64,000 bases of DNA from Flagellimonas amoyensis (GTDB taxonomy: Bacteria > Bacteroidota > Bacteroidia > Flavobacteriales > Flavobacteriaceae): the NCBI RefSeq assembly GCF_003058265.1, contig NZ_QBUK01000004.1, positions 186,001-250,000 on the forward strand, given 5' to 3'. Shown one piece after another: positions 42,655-51,041 of the stretch. Both the position numbers and the translations under genes were made by a program. The notes beneath the pieces were generated by a model. The model had not been told where the DNA came from. It saw only the letters and a list, made by a program, of their open reading frames with translations, and searched no databases. Each line of letters opens with the position of its first letter. Positions within the stretch are counted from its first letter, which is position 1.

Positions 42655-45199
42655 GCATTCGGGCCTCTTTCTTGCCCTTTTGTTTTTCCTGTTCCATTCC
42701 ACACATGCGCAGGAAGAGCAACAATCTCTTATTGACCTTGTTTCCTATATCAAAAGTCTGGAAGGCCGTTTCAACATAAAGTTTTCGTACATCAATGAGG
42801 ATATGGAAGGTCTATCCATCGACCCGCCTGAAAACCTTGGTGAACTTGATGACATCTTGGATTTCATCCAATCCCAATTCCAGATAAAAGCAGAAAAACT
42901 GAGCGACCGCTACTACACGCTCACCAAAAGTTCATTGGTGGATGTGTGCGGCACTGTACTGGACAATTTTGCCGAAAACACCATCCCTGGGGCCACCGTG
43001 GAAATCCTGGGAACGGACATCGCCCAAATATCGGATACCGATGGTGTGTTCAACCTGAGGCAGGTGCCCAGAAAAGCATCACTCAAGATCCGATATTTGG
43101 GATACCTCACCAAGTACATCAGTGTGGAAGAGCTCTTGCGCCAAGGCGAATGCCCCAAAATTCTTTTGGGCCAACACTATGAGGAACTGGATGAAGTGAT
43201 TGTCTACAAGTTTCTTACCGCGGGCATCATCAAGGAAAAGGATGCAAGCATAAGCCTGAACACCTCAGAATTCGGCATCCTTCCCGGGCTTATCGAACCC
43301 GACGTACTACAAACCGTTCAGGCCCTTCCCGGGATCAAAAGTATAGACGAGACGGTCTCCGACATCAATGTAAGGGGCGGCACCAACGACCAGAACCTCA
43401 TTCTCTGGAATGGCATCAAAATGTACCAATCCGGACATTTTTTTGGGTTGATTTCTGCCTTTAACCCCTACCTGACCGATAAAGTGACCATTTATAAAAA
43501 TGGCACCCCTGCGGCTTTTGGGGACGGGGTCAGCAGCGTGATCCAAATGGAAACCAGCGACCACATAGCCAACACATGGACGGGCGGGGCCGGCTTCAAC
43601 CTCATCAATGGCGACATGTATACCGAAGTTCCCATCAGCGAAAAACTGGGATTCCAATTTTCAGCAAGGCGCTCGATGACCGATTTCTTGAGCACCCCCG
43701 CCTACAAACAATTTTTTGACCGTGCCTTTCAGGACAGCGAGATCACGGACGGAAACAACAATACCGTGGACGATGAAATCACCCGCGAAGAGGACTTTTT
43801 CTTCTACGATTTTGGAGGCAAGCTCCTTTATGACATCAACGACAGGCACAAGGTCAGGTTGAGTTTGATCAACATCAAGAACAACCTAAAATATGTGGAG
43901 CGCAACGTGACCGACAATGAAAGGACCGTCAGCCTATTGAAACAGGACAACCTTTCGGTCGGCGGACAGTTTCAAAGCCAATGGTCCGACAGGTTTTCTT
44001 CCCATCTGAACATCTATTACTCCCGCTATAACCTGGATGCCCAAAACGTTTTTGGAAACCAAGTGCAATTGCTGTTCCAGAACAATCGGGTCACGGAAAA
44101 CGCCTTGAAGCTGAGTACGGACTATGTGGTCAGTGAGCATTTGGATTGGAACAATGGCTACCAATATATAGAAACAGGGATCACCAATGCCACAGAGCTC
44201 AACGAGCCGGAGTTCAGTAGTAACATCAAAGGGGTTATCCGGATCCATGCCCCTTTTTCACAGTTGAACTATGCATCTTCCGACAATAGGTTCATGGCCA
44301 AAGTGGGCGCACGGTTCAATTTTATTGAAAACCTGAATACTTTTTCCAAGGTCTTGATAGAGCCAAGGGTCAACCTGAACGTTAAACTGGCCAACTACTT
44401 GAGAGCAGAGATTTTGGGGGAGTTCAAGAGCCAGACCACCAATCAGGTCGTGGATCTGGAGCAAAATTTTTTAGGAGTGGAAAAACGCAGATGGGTATTA
44501 TCCAATGACACCACACTTCCCGTGACCAAGAGCAAGCAAGGCTCCGCCGGCATCAATTATGAAAAGAACAACTTTTATGTGGGTGTGGAAGGTTTCTACA
44601 AAAATGTGGACGGCATCAGCACCAACACACAAGGATTCCAGAATCCAAATCAATTTTCCGGGGAGATAGGCAGTTATCAGGTCAAAGGCATCGAATTCCT
44701 CATCAACAAGAAGAGTGATCGGTTCAGTACTTGGTTGAGTTATTCCTTCAACAAGAACGACTACACTTTTGATTCCATAGTGCCCCAAAAATTCCCCAAC
44801 AATCTGGACATCCGCCACACGCTCACATTTGCCGGGGCCTATACCTATAAAAATCTGAAGTTGAGCGTAGGGGTGAACTATCGCACAGGCAAACCATTTA
44901 CGGAACCCTTGGACGGCGACGATGCCCTCGACAATAATTTCTCTCCGGCACGCATCAATTACAAGCCACCGAACAGCAGCCGATTGCCGGAATATTTCAG
45001 GGCAGATGCCTCGGCTATTTATAGCTTTAAACTGGGTTCGGGCATCAATGCCAATGCCGGTCTCTCTTTATTGAACATGACCAACCGGAAGAACAGTCTG
45101 AACAAATACTATCGCGTGAACCAGAGTGATGAAATAGAGGCCGTGGAAAATCTTTCCTTGGGCATTACCCCTAATTTCAGTTTTCGGGTGAGTTTTTAA
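42632..45199 (+). CDS. TonB-dependent receptor with N-terminal signalling-like and CarboxypepD_reg domains
   Basis: The product is 855 residues. The signal peptide ends HSTHAQ. An STN-like segment follows (SLEGRFNIKFSYINEDMEGLSI ... FQSQFQIKAEKLSDRYYTL, region about 30-90), which receives the FecR signal in this type of receptor. A CarboxypepD_reg domain spans about 105-180 (TIPGATVEILGTDIAQISDTDGVFNL), then a plug domain (QTVQALPGIKSIDETVSDINVRGGTNDQNLILWNGI) and a beta-barrel ending NFSFRVSF. It is the third gene of the sigma/FecR/receptor unit and is followed by a hairpin terminator at 45250. Its transport substrate is unknown. Confidence 0.93.
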   Translation: MLGTLFNKHSGLFLALLFFLFHSTHAQEEQQSLIDLVSYIKSLEGRFNIKFSYINEDMEGLSIDPPENLGELDDILDFIQSQFQIKAEKLSDRYYTLTKSSLVDVCGTVLDNFAENTIPGATVEILGTDIAQISDTDGVFNLRQVPRKASLKIRYLGYLTKYISVEELLRQGECPKILLGQHYEELDEVIVYKFLTAGIIKEKDASISLNTSEFGILPGLIEPDVLQTVQALPGIKSIDETVSDINVRGGTNDQNLILWNGIKMYQSGHFFGLISAFNPYLTDKVTIYKNGTPAAFGDGVSSVIQMETSDHIANTWTGGAGFNLINGDMYTEVPISEKLGFQFSARRSMTDFLSTPAYKQFFDRAFQDSEITDGNNNTVDDEITREEDFFFYDFGGKLLYDINDRHKVRLSLINIKNNLKYVERNVTDNERTVSLLKQDNLSVGGQFQSQWSDRFSSHLNIYYSRYNLDAQNVFGNQVQLLFQNNRVTENALKLSTDYVVSEHLDWNNGYQYIETGITNATELNEPEFSSNIKGVIRIHAPFSQLNYASSDNRFMAKVGARFNFIENLNTFSKVLIEPRVNLNVKLANYLRAEILGEFKSQTTNQVVDLEQNFLGVEKRRWVLSNDTTLPVTKSKQGSAGINYEKNNFYVGVEGFYKNVDGISTNTQGFQNPNQFSGEIGSYQVKGIEFLINKKSDRFSTWLSYSFNKNDYTFDSIVPQKFPNNLDIRHTLTFAGAYTYKNLKLSVGVNYRTGKPFTEPLDGDDALDNNFSPARINYKPPNSSRLPEYFRADASAIYSFKLGSGINANAGLSLLNMTNRKNSLNKYYRVNQSDEIEAVENLSLGITPNFSFRVSF

Positions 45200-45249
45200 T
45201 TTTCCCTATATTCAAGGTATCAATCTCCCCGGTTCAGTACCCTGAACCA

Positions 45250-45277
45250 CCCCTCTTACGAAAGAGGGGAGCTTTTT
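45250..45277 (+). terminator. Hairpin terminator after the TonB receptor, at the edge of a DUF559 cassette
   Basis: CCCCTCTT pairs with AAGAGGGG across loop ACGA, followed by AGCTTTTT. The 13-base string CCCTCTTACGAAA recurs at 54544-54556, so this hairpin is also part of a dispersed repeat. Confidence 0.65.
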
Positions 45278-45288
45278 AATTGAGATTG

Positions 45289-45657
45289 ATGAAAAAAAGA
45301 ATCCACAACCGGAAGGAACTCATCCAATTCCGAAAAAAATTAAGGAACAACGCCACTCCTGCTGAAGCATTCCTTTGGAGACACCTAAAGGCCAAAAAGT
45401 TATGTGGCAGACGTTTCAATAGGCAACATAGCATCAAAAACTACATTGTTGACTTCTATTGTGCAGCGGAAAAACTTGTCATTGAATTGGATGGGGCTGT
45501 CCATCAGTCGCCCAAAGCCCAAGAATATGACAAAAAGCGCACTGAAATTCTAAATGAACTGGGATATACCGTAATTCGGTTTGAGAACAAAATGGTATTT
45601 GAAAACTTGGAATCGGTACTCTCGGAAATTTCGGAACATTTTAAACAAACTCCATGA
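45289..45657 (+). CDS. DUF559 endonuclease-like protein
   Basis: This is 122 residues from the ATG at 45289; the in-frame TTG at 45280 is less likely. The Vsr/restriction-endonuclease-like fold of DUF559 is seen: LRNNATPAEAFLWRHLKAKKLCGRRFNRQHSI, then the catalytic strand YIVDFYCAAEKLVIELDGAVH with the Asp and the ELD motif, and VIRFENKMVF. It stands alone between a terminator hairpin and two further hairpins (45662-45710). Such DUF559 genes recur in Flavobacteria as single-gene units bordered by these repeats. A nicking endonuclease role is expected from family, but not proven. Confidence 0.85.
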   Translation: MKKRIHNRKELIQFRKKLRNNATPAEAFLWRHLKAKKLCGRRFNRQHSIKNYIVDFYCAAEKLVIELDGAVHQSPKAQEYDKKRTEILNELGYTVIRFENKMVFENLESVLSEISEHFKQTP

Positions 45658-45661
45658 GCCT

Positions 45662-45710
45662 CTCCCTTTTTCAAAAAAGGGAGGTGTCCGTTGACTATTC
45701 GTCAATGGAC
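45662..45710. repeat. Double hairpin downstream of the DUF559 gene
   Basis: The first hairpin is CTCCCTTTT (45662-45670) with AAAAGGGAG (45675-45683). The second is GTCCGTTGAC (45686-45695) with GTCAATGGAC (45701-45710), one mismatch. Together with 45250-45269 they border the DUF559 gene. They also lie just beyond the argS stop codon and could end both transcripts. Confidence 0.6.
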
Positions 45711-45723
45711 GGAGGGATGTATG

Positions 45724-47502
45724 CTACATCCGCTCCGGCACATCGATGCCCAAAAGCAGGAACGCCGATTTGATCACTTCCCCCACTTTTTGGGACAACA
45801 ACACCCTAAGCTGTTTCTTCTGCCCGTCGGGTTCGCCCAAAATGGACACCTGTTGGTAGAACGAGTTGAATTCCTTCACCAGATCATAGGTATAATTGGC
45901 GATAAGCGCCGGACTATAGTTTTCCGCAGCCAACTGTACCGTTTCCGGGAACAGTTGCACCTGCTTCAACAGCTCCTTTTCCTTTTCGTGGAGAACCAGT
46001 GAAGTCTCGACTGCGCTCGACCTGACATTGTCCGCCTTTCGGAGGATGGATTGGATCCTTGCATAGGTATATTGGATAAACGGCCCGGTATTGCCTTGAA
46101 AATCCACCGATTCCTCTGGGTTGAACAAAATCCGCTTTTTGGGGTCCACTTTTAGAATGTAGTATTTGAGGGCGCCAAGACCAATGGTGCGGTAGAGCTC
46201 CTTTTTTTCGGCATCGGAATAACCGTCCAATTTGCCCAGTTCCTCGGAAATGGCCTCGGCAGTATCCTCCATGCTCTGGATGAGGTCATCCGCATCCACA
46301 ACGGTGCCTTCCCTACTCTTCATCTTACCGCTGGGCAGGTCCACCATGCCATAACTGAGGTGGTACAACTGTTCGGCCCAGGTGTAGCCCAATTTTTTCA
46401 GGATGAGGAACAGCACCTTGAAATGGTAGTCCTGTTCGTTCCCCACCGTATAGACCATTCCGTTGATGTCGGGAAAATCCGTCACCCGTTGGATGGCCGT
46501 ACCGATATCTTGCGTCATATAGACCGCTGTACCATCGGAGCGCAGCACGATTTTTTCATCCAGGCCGTCCTCGGTAAGATCGATCCACACACTGCCGTCT
46601 TCTTTTTTAAAGAAGACCCCTTTTTCCAGACCGTCCTTGACCACATCACGACCCAACAGATAGGTATCACTTTCGTAGTACAATTGATCAAAGTCCACCC
46701 CAAGATTTTTATAGGTGATGTCAAAGCCTGCATATACCCAAGTATTCATCTTTTTCCAAAGGGCCACCACCGCTTCATCACCGGCCTCCCATTTGCGGAG
46801 CATTTCTTGGGCCTCCAACAAAATAGGGGCTTCCCGTTCCGCTTTTTCCTTCTCTGTTCCGGCAGCGATCAGTTCACCGACCTGCTCCTTGTAGGCCTTG
46901 TCAAACGCCACATAATATTTTCCCACCAAATGATCGCCCTTCAAGCCAGAGGATTCCGGGGTCTCCCCTTCTCCAAACTTCTGCCAAGCCAACATGCTCT
47001 TGCAGATGTGGATGCCCCTATCGTTGATGATCTGCGTCTTGTACACTTTGTTGCCCGATGCCTTTAAAATTTCGGCTACGGAATAGCCCAAAAGGTTGTT
47101 TCGAACATGCCCCAAATGCAGCGGCTTGTTGGTGTTGGGCGAAGAATATTCCACCATGATGGCATCATTGGACGTTGATTTCACGTATCCAAAATCCGCC
47201 TCATCTTTGATGGTGTTGAAAAAATTGAGGTAATAGCTGTCCGCGATCACAATGTTCAAAAAGCCCTGAACCACGTTGCACTTGGTCACCTCAGCCACAT
47301 GTTCCTGAAGATAGTCCCCGATCTGGGCTGCAATCTGGGCCGGATTGCCCTTCACATAGCGCAACATGGGAAACACCACCACCGTGATGTCCCCTTCAAA
47401 ATCCTTTCGGGTCGGTTGAAATTCCACCGAAGGCAGCTCAACTTGGTACAGTTGTTTTACCGCCTCGATCACTTTTTGGGTCAAATCGTTCTGTAAACTC
47501 AT
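45724..47502 (-). CDS. argS: Arginyl-tRNA synthetase
   Basis: This is a 592-residue class I aminoacyl-tRNA synthetase. The HIGH motif region reads SSPNTNKPLHLGHVRNN, followed by GYSVAEILKASGNKVYKTQIINDRGIHICKSM. The KMSKS-like loop is LPSGKMKSREG. The C-terminal anticodon-binding helices end with LRVLLSQKVGEVIKSAFLLLGIDVPERM. Residues about 492-500 (VRSSAVETS) are encoded by a dispersed repeat (46005-46027) that is in frame and probably makes a surface loop. It is monocistronic here. Confidence 0.97.
   Translation of the reverse strand: MSLQNDLTQKVIEAVKQLYQVELPSVEFQPTRKDFEGDITVVVFPMLRYVKGNPAQIAAQIGDYLQEHVAEVTKCNVVQGFLNIVIADSYYLNFFNTIKDEADFGYVKSTSNDAIMVEYSSPNTNKPLHLGHVRNNLLGYSVAEILKASGNKVYKTQIINDRGIHICKSMLAWQKFGEGETPESSGLKGDHLVGKYYVAFDKAYKEQVGELIAAGTEKEKAEREAPILLEAQEMLRKWEAGDEAVVALWKKMNTWVYAGFDITYKNLGVDFDQLYYESDTYLLGRDVVKDGLEKGVFFKKEDGSVWIDLTEDGLDEKIVLRSDGTAVYMTQDIGTAIQRVTDFPDINGMVYTVGNEQDYHFKVLFLILKKLGYTWAEQLYHLSYGMVDLPSGKMKSREGTVVDADDLIQSMEDTAEAISEELGKLDGYSDAEKKELYRTIGLGALKYYILKVDPKKRILFNPEESVDFQGNTGPFIQYTYARIQSILRKADNVRSSAVETSLVLHEKEKELLKQVQLFPETVQLAAENYSPALIANYTYDLVKEFNSFYQQVSILGEPDGQKKQLRVLLSQKVGEVIKSAFLLLGIDVPERM
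46005..46027. repeat. Dispersed repeat element inside argS
   Basis: The segment contains TCGACTGCGCTCGACCTGAC. Its right end CTCGACCTGAC is identical to that at 50881-50891, and its core CGACTGCGCTC is shared with the elements at 48605-48620. It stays in frame with argS. Confidence 0.6.
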
Positions 47503-47606
47503 CTCATAGGCTTTCAGCCCGCAAAACTACATATTTTTTGCCCTTTTATGGCAATTCGGAGCAGTGTTGCCCCGATAGAAACCGTAATTTTATGCAAAAC
47601 TCCCAT

Positions 47607-47960
47607 ATGGAACATTTACAACGTGCCGTGCCGGTACTCTTTGCCCTCAACGTTCGGAAAGCGGTCACTTTTTATCGTGAAAAATTTGGATTCGACAAAC
47701 AAGGCTGGGTCGATGACCACTACGCCGTGATCGGTAGGGATAAGATTGAGCTCCATATTGCCAAATGCAATGACAAGATTTTTCCCGAGAACACCAGTTG
47801 CTATATCCATGTGGAAGGTGTGGACGAACTCTATGCGGAACTGAAAGAAACCGGGGTGGTCCACCCCAATGGCCCCTTGGGCGACAAACCATGGGGACTT
47901 CGTGAATTTTCGGCCCTGGACGGCGATGGCAATCTACTACGGTTCGGACAAAAATTGTGA
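47607..47960 (+). CDS. VOC family / bleomycin-resistance-like protein
   Basis: The product is 117 residues from the ATG at 47607 (MEHLQRAVPVLFALN); 47592 (MQNSHMEH) is also possible. The glyoxalase-type fold is seen: RAVPVLFALNVRKAVTFYREKFGFDKQGW, the strand VIGRDKIELHIAK, and the closing REFSALDGDGNLLRFGQ. It is cytosolic and likely works as a dimer; binding of a small toxic molecule is typical, but the substrate is not known. Its stop codon overlaps the start of the next gene (GTGA at 47957-47960). Confidence 0.82.
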   Translation: MEHLQRAVPVLFALNVRKAVTFYREKFGFDKQGWVDDHYAVIGRDKIELHIAKCNDKIFPENTSCYIHVEGVDELYAELKETGVVHPNGPLGDKPWGLREFSALDGDGNLLRFGQKL

Positions 47961-48388
47961 CCATGCTCCTGAACGTTTCCTATTCCGACAAGAACATCAC
48001 CCAAAAAATAGACGAGGCCGTGGGCAAGCCCTTAACGCTAAAGGAACGTTTTGCCCTGGGCGGCATCGGTTCCCCAAAACTCCATATTACCCAGGCCAGT
48101 ATGGAGATCAACAACCTGCTCCTTTTGGACAACAACCTCAACACCTGCAACATCGAGATCAGGCCCAAGGGCATCATCGTGCGGTTCCGTTCCCTGTTGG
48201 AGACCTACGGCCTCATCATCCCCTACTACAAATTGAACCTGTTCAAGGGGGATTTGGCGATCCATTCCATACACGTGGACAAGCATTTCATCAAGGTACG
48301 GTCGGACACAAAGGCCGTCCAAAAGTTTTTCAAAAAACTGCTGGATCATCGGACGGACAATTTGCCACCCTCTATCGATGATCTTTGA
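47957..48388 (+). CDS. Conserved-looking protein of unknown function coupled to the VOC gene
   Basis: This is 143 residues from GTG at 47957, or 141 from the ATG at 47963. It opens MLLNVSYSDKNITQKIDEAVGKPLTLKERFALGGIGSP, suggesting an alpha/beta fold, with a long beta-strand pair ICNIEIRPKGIIVRF-like region and a basic C-terminal helix (KAVQKFFKKLLDH). There is no signal peptide or membrane helix. The codon usage and length argue that it is real. It is coupled to the VOC gene by a 4-base overlap. I recognise no family. Confidence 0.65.
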   Translation: MTMLLNVSYSDKNITQKIDEAVGKPLTLKERFALGGIGSPKLHITQASMEINNLLLLDNNLNTCNIEIRPKGIIVRFRSLLETYGLIIPYYKLNLFKGDLAIHSIHVDKHFIKVRSDTKAVQKFFKKLLDHRTDNLPPSIDDL

Positions 48389-48395
48389 AGTATGC

Positions 48396-48628
48396 TGTCG
48401 GACTGAGCGTGGTCGAAATCTAGACAACGGACGAAGTACGAAGGTGGAAGTACAAACCAAACACTTTTGGAACACTCCACCAACCCATAGATTTCTCACA
48501 TGCGTTCGAAATGACAGATGACTTTTACTGTCAGACTGAGCGCAGTCGAAGTCCATGTAAAAGAAGTACCCAAAAGCATTTCTAGACTGCTCCTTTGACT
48601 GCCCCTTCGACTGCGCTCAGGGTGACAG
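48396..48628. repeat. Cluster of dispersed short repeats in a 413-base spacer
   Basis: The spacer 48389-48801 holds no gene. Three copies of a repeat occur: a diverged GGACTGAGCGTGGTCGAAATC (from 48400), CTGAGCGCAGTCGAAG (48536-48551) and its exact inverse CTTCGACTGCGCTCAG (48605-48620). Fragments reading TCGAAATGACAG at about 48505-48517 and 48642-48653 belong to the same family. The inverted pair could form a large cruciform or RNA hairpin. Confidence 0.65.
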
Positions 48629-48801
48629 TTCAGGATGACATCTCGAAATGACAGATGGGCTATCAAGGAAAATTGTGTCAAAATCAACATCAGAAATAAC
48701 AATCCTTTAAAACGCTTTGTTACAAAATTCGGCTAAGTTCGTCATATGACCGAAGCAACCTTGGCCGCTCCAATGGCGTCTTTATAGTAAAACACAAAAC
48801 C

Positions 48802-50307
48802 ATGGCATTCCACAAGATCCTGACCCTCTGTTCCCTTTTCATGTTGATGGCCCCTTCCCTCAGCGCCCAGACCATCAGTTCCCGTTTGGTGGATTCCAAG
48901 ACCAAAAAGGGCATCCCCTACGCCACCGTGCAATATGGCGAACACCAAGGTGTGATCACCAACGACGAGGGCCGTTTCAGTTTTGTGCTGGAAGCCGGCA
49001 CCATTCTACCCGACTCCATCCACATCTCCTCCATGGGGTACGAGAAAAAAGGTTTTGCCCCACAACAACTTCAGGACAGTGTGGTGATGCTCATCCCCAA
49101 GGCCATCGAGCTCAGCGGCGTGTACCTGTTTGACAAGGAACTGGAGGTGGACGACATCATCGAGAAAATGAAGGAACGCCTGCCCCAGAACATCAACAAC
49201 GACCCCGTGAAACAACGGTTTTTCCTGCGGCGGTCCGAGTTCGCCACCATCACCAAGGTGGATTTCGGGTTTGAAAAGTCCACCATCAAGGAACTGGACA
49301 AGGAACTCATGGACAGCATTGCCCGCTCCGTGCCCAAAAATGCCCATCACTATACGGAGAGCCTGGGCGACCTCTACAAAAAGGGAACGGACTACAAACT
49401 GGCCATCGTCAAGGCCGCCGACCTGTACGACAAGAACAATGTGGGTTCTTTTGAGGACCTCGGCAAGCGCATGGAGGACATTTTCAAAAAGAACATCAAG
49501 CCGGATTCCTACCTGAAGATCAAGTCGGGTATTTTTAGCCAAAAAGTGCAGGTGGATTCCATTTTGGACGAAATGGACGAAGAACAGGCGCAGGAAGTGA
49601 AGCAGCGCATCCAAAAGGACAGCACTTCGGGGCTGTTGGACTCGCAGCGGCATACCATCAAGGACCTACTCGCGGAACTCTACTACCGGGAGGACAGCAA
49701 GCTGGACCTTATTGAAAAAACGAACCGCTACGACTTCAAACTGGCCGGCTATGCCGATATTGATGGTATGGGGGTGTATGTGGTGGACTTTTTCCCCAAG
49801 CGCAGCAGTGCCGATTTCAAGGGGCGGCTCTACATCAACATCGAGGATTTTGCCGTGATGCGGATGGATTTTGAGAACACCGACCGCCTGCGCAACTTCC
49901 GGTTGCTGGGCATTACCTACCGCGAGGTGCTCTACAAGGGTACGGCCCGCTTTGCCCAACTCCCCAATGGCCGGTACGACCTCAAGTTTATGGACCTTAC
50001 CTTGGGGAACTACTTTGCTGTGGACCGTCCGCTGAAGGTGGTGGAAAAGAACAAACACGTAAAGGGCCGCCGCAAGCAGAACGAACTGGAGCTGAACATC
50101 GATTTTCGGATGAGCCCTACCGAAAAGTGGGAACTGGTGGTGTTTGGGCAGGACCTCGTGGACGAGCCGCAGTTTGCCAACTTCAAGGAGGACAAGACCG
50201 TGCGGGCCACCTATATGCCGCGCTACGACCCCGAGTTTTGGCAAGGCCACACCATCATGGAACCCAACCAGGCGATTAGGGGGTTTACCGTTGAGGAGGA
50301 GGATTAG
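48802..50307 (+). CDS. Secreted protein with CarboxypepD_reg-like domain
   Basis: This is 501 residues with signal peptide LMAPSLSAQ. Residues about 25-105 form a CarboxypepD_reg-like beta-sandwich (SSRLVDSKTKKGIPYATVQYGEHQGVITNDEGRFSF). The rest is a long alpha/beta region with many charged helices (DKELEVDDIIEKMKERLPQNINNDP), then a beta-rich part resembling outer-membrane-assembly-type proteins of Bacteroidota (FPKRSSADFKGRLYINIEDFAVMRMDF, DLKFMDLTLGNYFAV). It is clearly more GC-rich than the genes that follow. The specific function is unknown; cell-envelope location is expected. It overlaps the convergent membrane-protein gene by 23 bases. Confidence 0.78.
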   Translation: MAFHKILTLCSLFMLMAPSLSAQTISSRLVDSKTKKGIPYATVQYGEHQGVITNDEGRFSFVLEAGTILPDSIHISSMGYEKKGFAPQQLQDSVVMLIPKAIELSGVYLFDKELEVDDIIEKMKERLPQNINNDPVKQRFFLRRSEFATITKVDFGFEKSTIKELDKELMDSIARSVPKNAHHYTESLGDLYKKGTDYKLAIVKAADLYDKNNVGSFEDLGKRMEDIFKKNIKPDSYLKIKSGIFSQKVQVDSILDEMDEEQAQEVKQRIQKDSTSGLLDSQRHTIKDLLAELYYREDSKLDLIEKTNRYDFKLAGYADIDGMGVYVVDFFPKRSSADFKGRLYINIEDFAVMRMDFENTDRLRNFRLLGITYREVLYKGTARFAQLPNGRYDLKFMDLTLGNYFAVDRPLKVVEKNKHVKGRRKQNELELNIDFRMSPTEKWELVVFGQDLVDEPQFANFKEDKTVRATYMPRYDPEFWQGHTIMEPNQAIRGFTVEEED

Positions 50308-50707
50308 TCCCTTTTGTTGGAATAGATACTACCTCTGTCGTTTCCATGTTGTAATAATATACCGCAATTCCTATGCTTACAAATATAATTTGAAGGAACA
50401 AAGAACCCAGTTCGACATTATCTCCTATGGTGAGATAAATAATTTTACTCAACAATGAAAACCCTGACCCAACCATTAATAGCATTGACCATATATTGAT
50501 GGCCGATTTAGCATATTTATCTTTGGTGAGGACCAACACCAATACTGTTGCTTGAACAGCAAAAGGGAGCAGGGAAATATAACTTAAAGCAAAAATCGCA
50601 TTAAATAGATTTACCGTCATCAAAATACCCAAAGCTGCCACTACTAATGCTTGGAAAGTTTGGTTATTAAAAACCGTTTTTTCTTGAATACTTGTCATAT
50701 CCGACAT
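50285..50707 (-). CDS. Small membrane protein of unknown function
   Basis: This is a 140-residue protein with about four transmembrane helices: QALVVAALGILMTVNLFNAI, ALSYISLLPFAVQATVLVLVL, INIWSMLLMVGSGFSLLSKI and LFLQIIFVSIGIAVYYY. The C-terminus is short and Pro-rich. The gene is AT-rich compared with its neighbour and overlaps its 3' end by 23 bases in the opposite direction. An ATG at 50698 is an alternative start. I recognise no family and can propose no function. Confidence 0.65.
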   Translation of the reverse strand: MSDMTSIQEKTVFNNQTFQALVVAALGILMTVNLFNAIFALSYISLLPFAVQATVLVLVLTKDKYAKSAINIWSMLLMVGSGFSLLSKIIYLTIGDNVELGSLFLQIIFVSIGIAVYYYNMETTEVVSIPTKGTNPPPQR

Positions 50708-51020
50708 TTAAAGTTGTCAATATAACCCTTTTCTTGTTTACCCAAAAGGCAGTAATAGTCCATTCATCCGATAGCTTATAATTTTGATTTTGTGCATGTT
50801 CGTATCAATCCATAAAACGAAGCACAAATCAATTTTACCTTGGCAAGCGGTCTCGATACATTCCAAACCCATTTGGAACACTCGACCTGACAACTACTTG
50901 CGGTATTGATAATTGGTTATTGTAAATTGTTCATTGCGATTTCCTTTACACCCCTAAAGTCCCCTTCCTTCGGCAGGCAGGCCTCAAGGGGACAATTCCT
51001 GGCAACCTATTGGAAATTGT
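50708..51020. other. Repeat-rich intergenic spacer
   Basis: No gene is seen. It contains a hairpin repeat unit (50851-50891), an inverted repeat GTCCCCTT/AAGGGGAC (50959-50993), and AT-rich direct repeats ending in the Pr6Pr gene. The first 140 bases are AT-rich and show nothing specific beyond possible promoter sequence for the membrane protein gene. Confidence 0.55.
50851..50891. repeat. Single copy of the 41-base hairpin repeat unit
   Basis: The outer bases TCTCGATACA and CACTCGACCTGAC match the right arm at 22286-22327, while the inner hairpin differs (TTCCAAA with TTTGGAA). This is the same family with a changed but still paired stem. Confidence 0.65.
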
Positions 51021-51041
51021 TTATTGATCATTGGAAATTGT
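51009..51041. repeat. AT-rich direct repeat overlapping the Pr6Pr 3' end
   Basis: ATTGGAAATTGT occurs at 51009-51020 and again at 51030-51041, 21 bases apart. The second copy and the sequence between encode the last codons of the gene at 51021-51659. Related ATTG-rich strings are at 50905-50936. Confidence 0.5.

Noticed and set aside
48389-48801. Repeat cluster considered as a CRISPR array
   Set aside because: Copies are in both orientations, of uneven spacing, and no cas gene is near.
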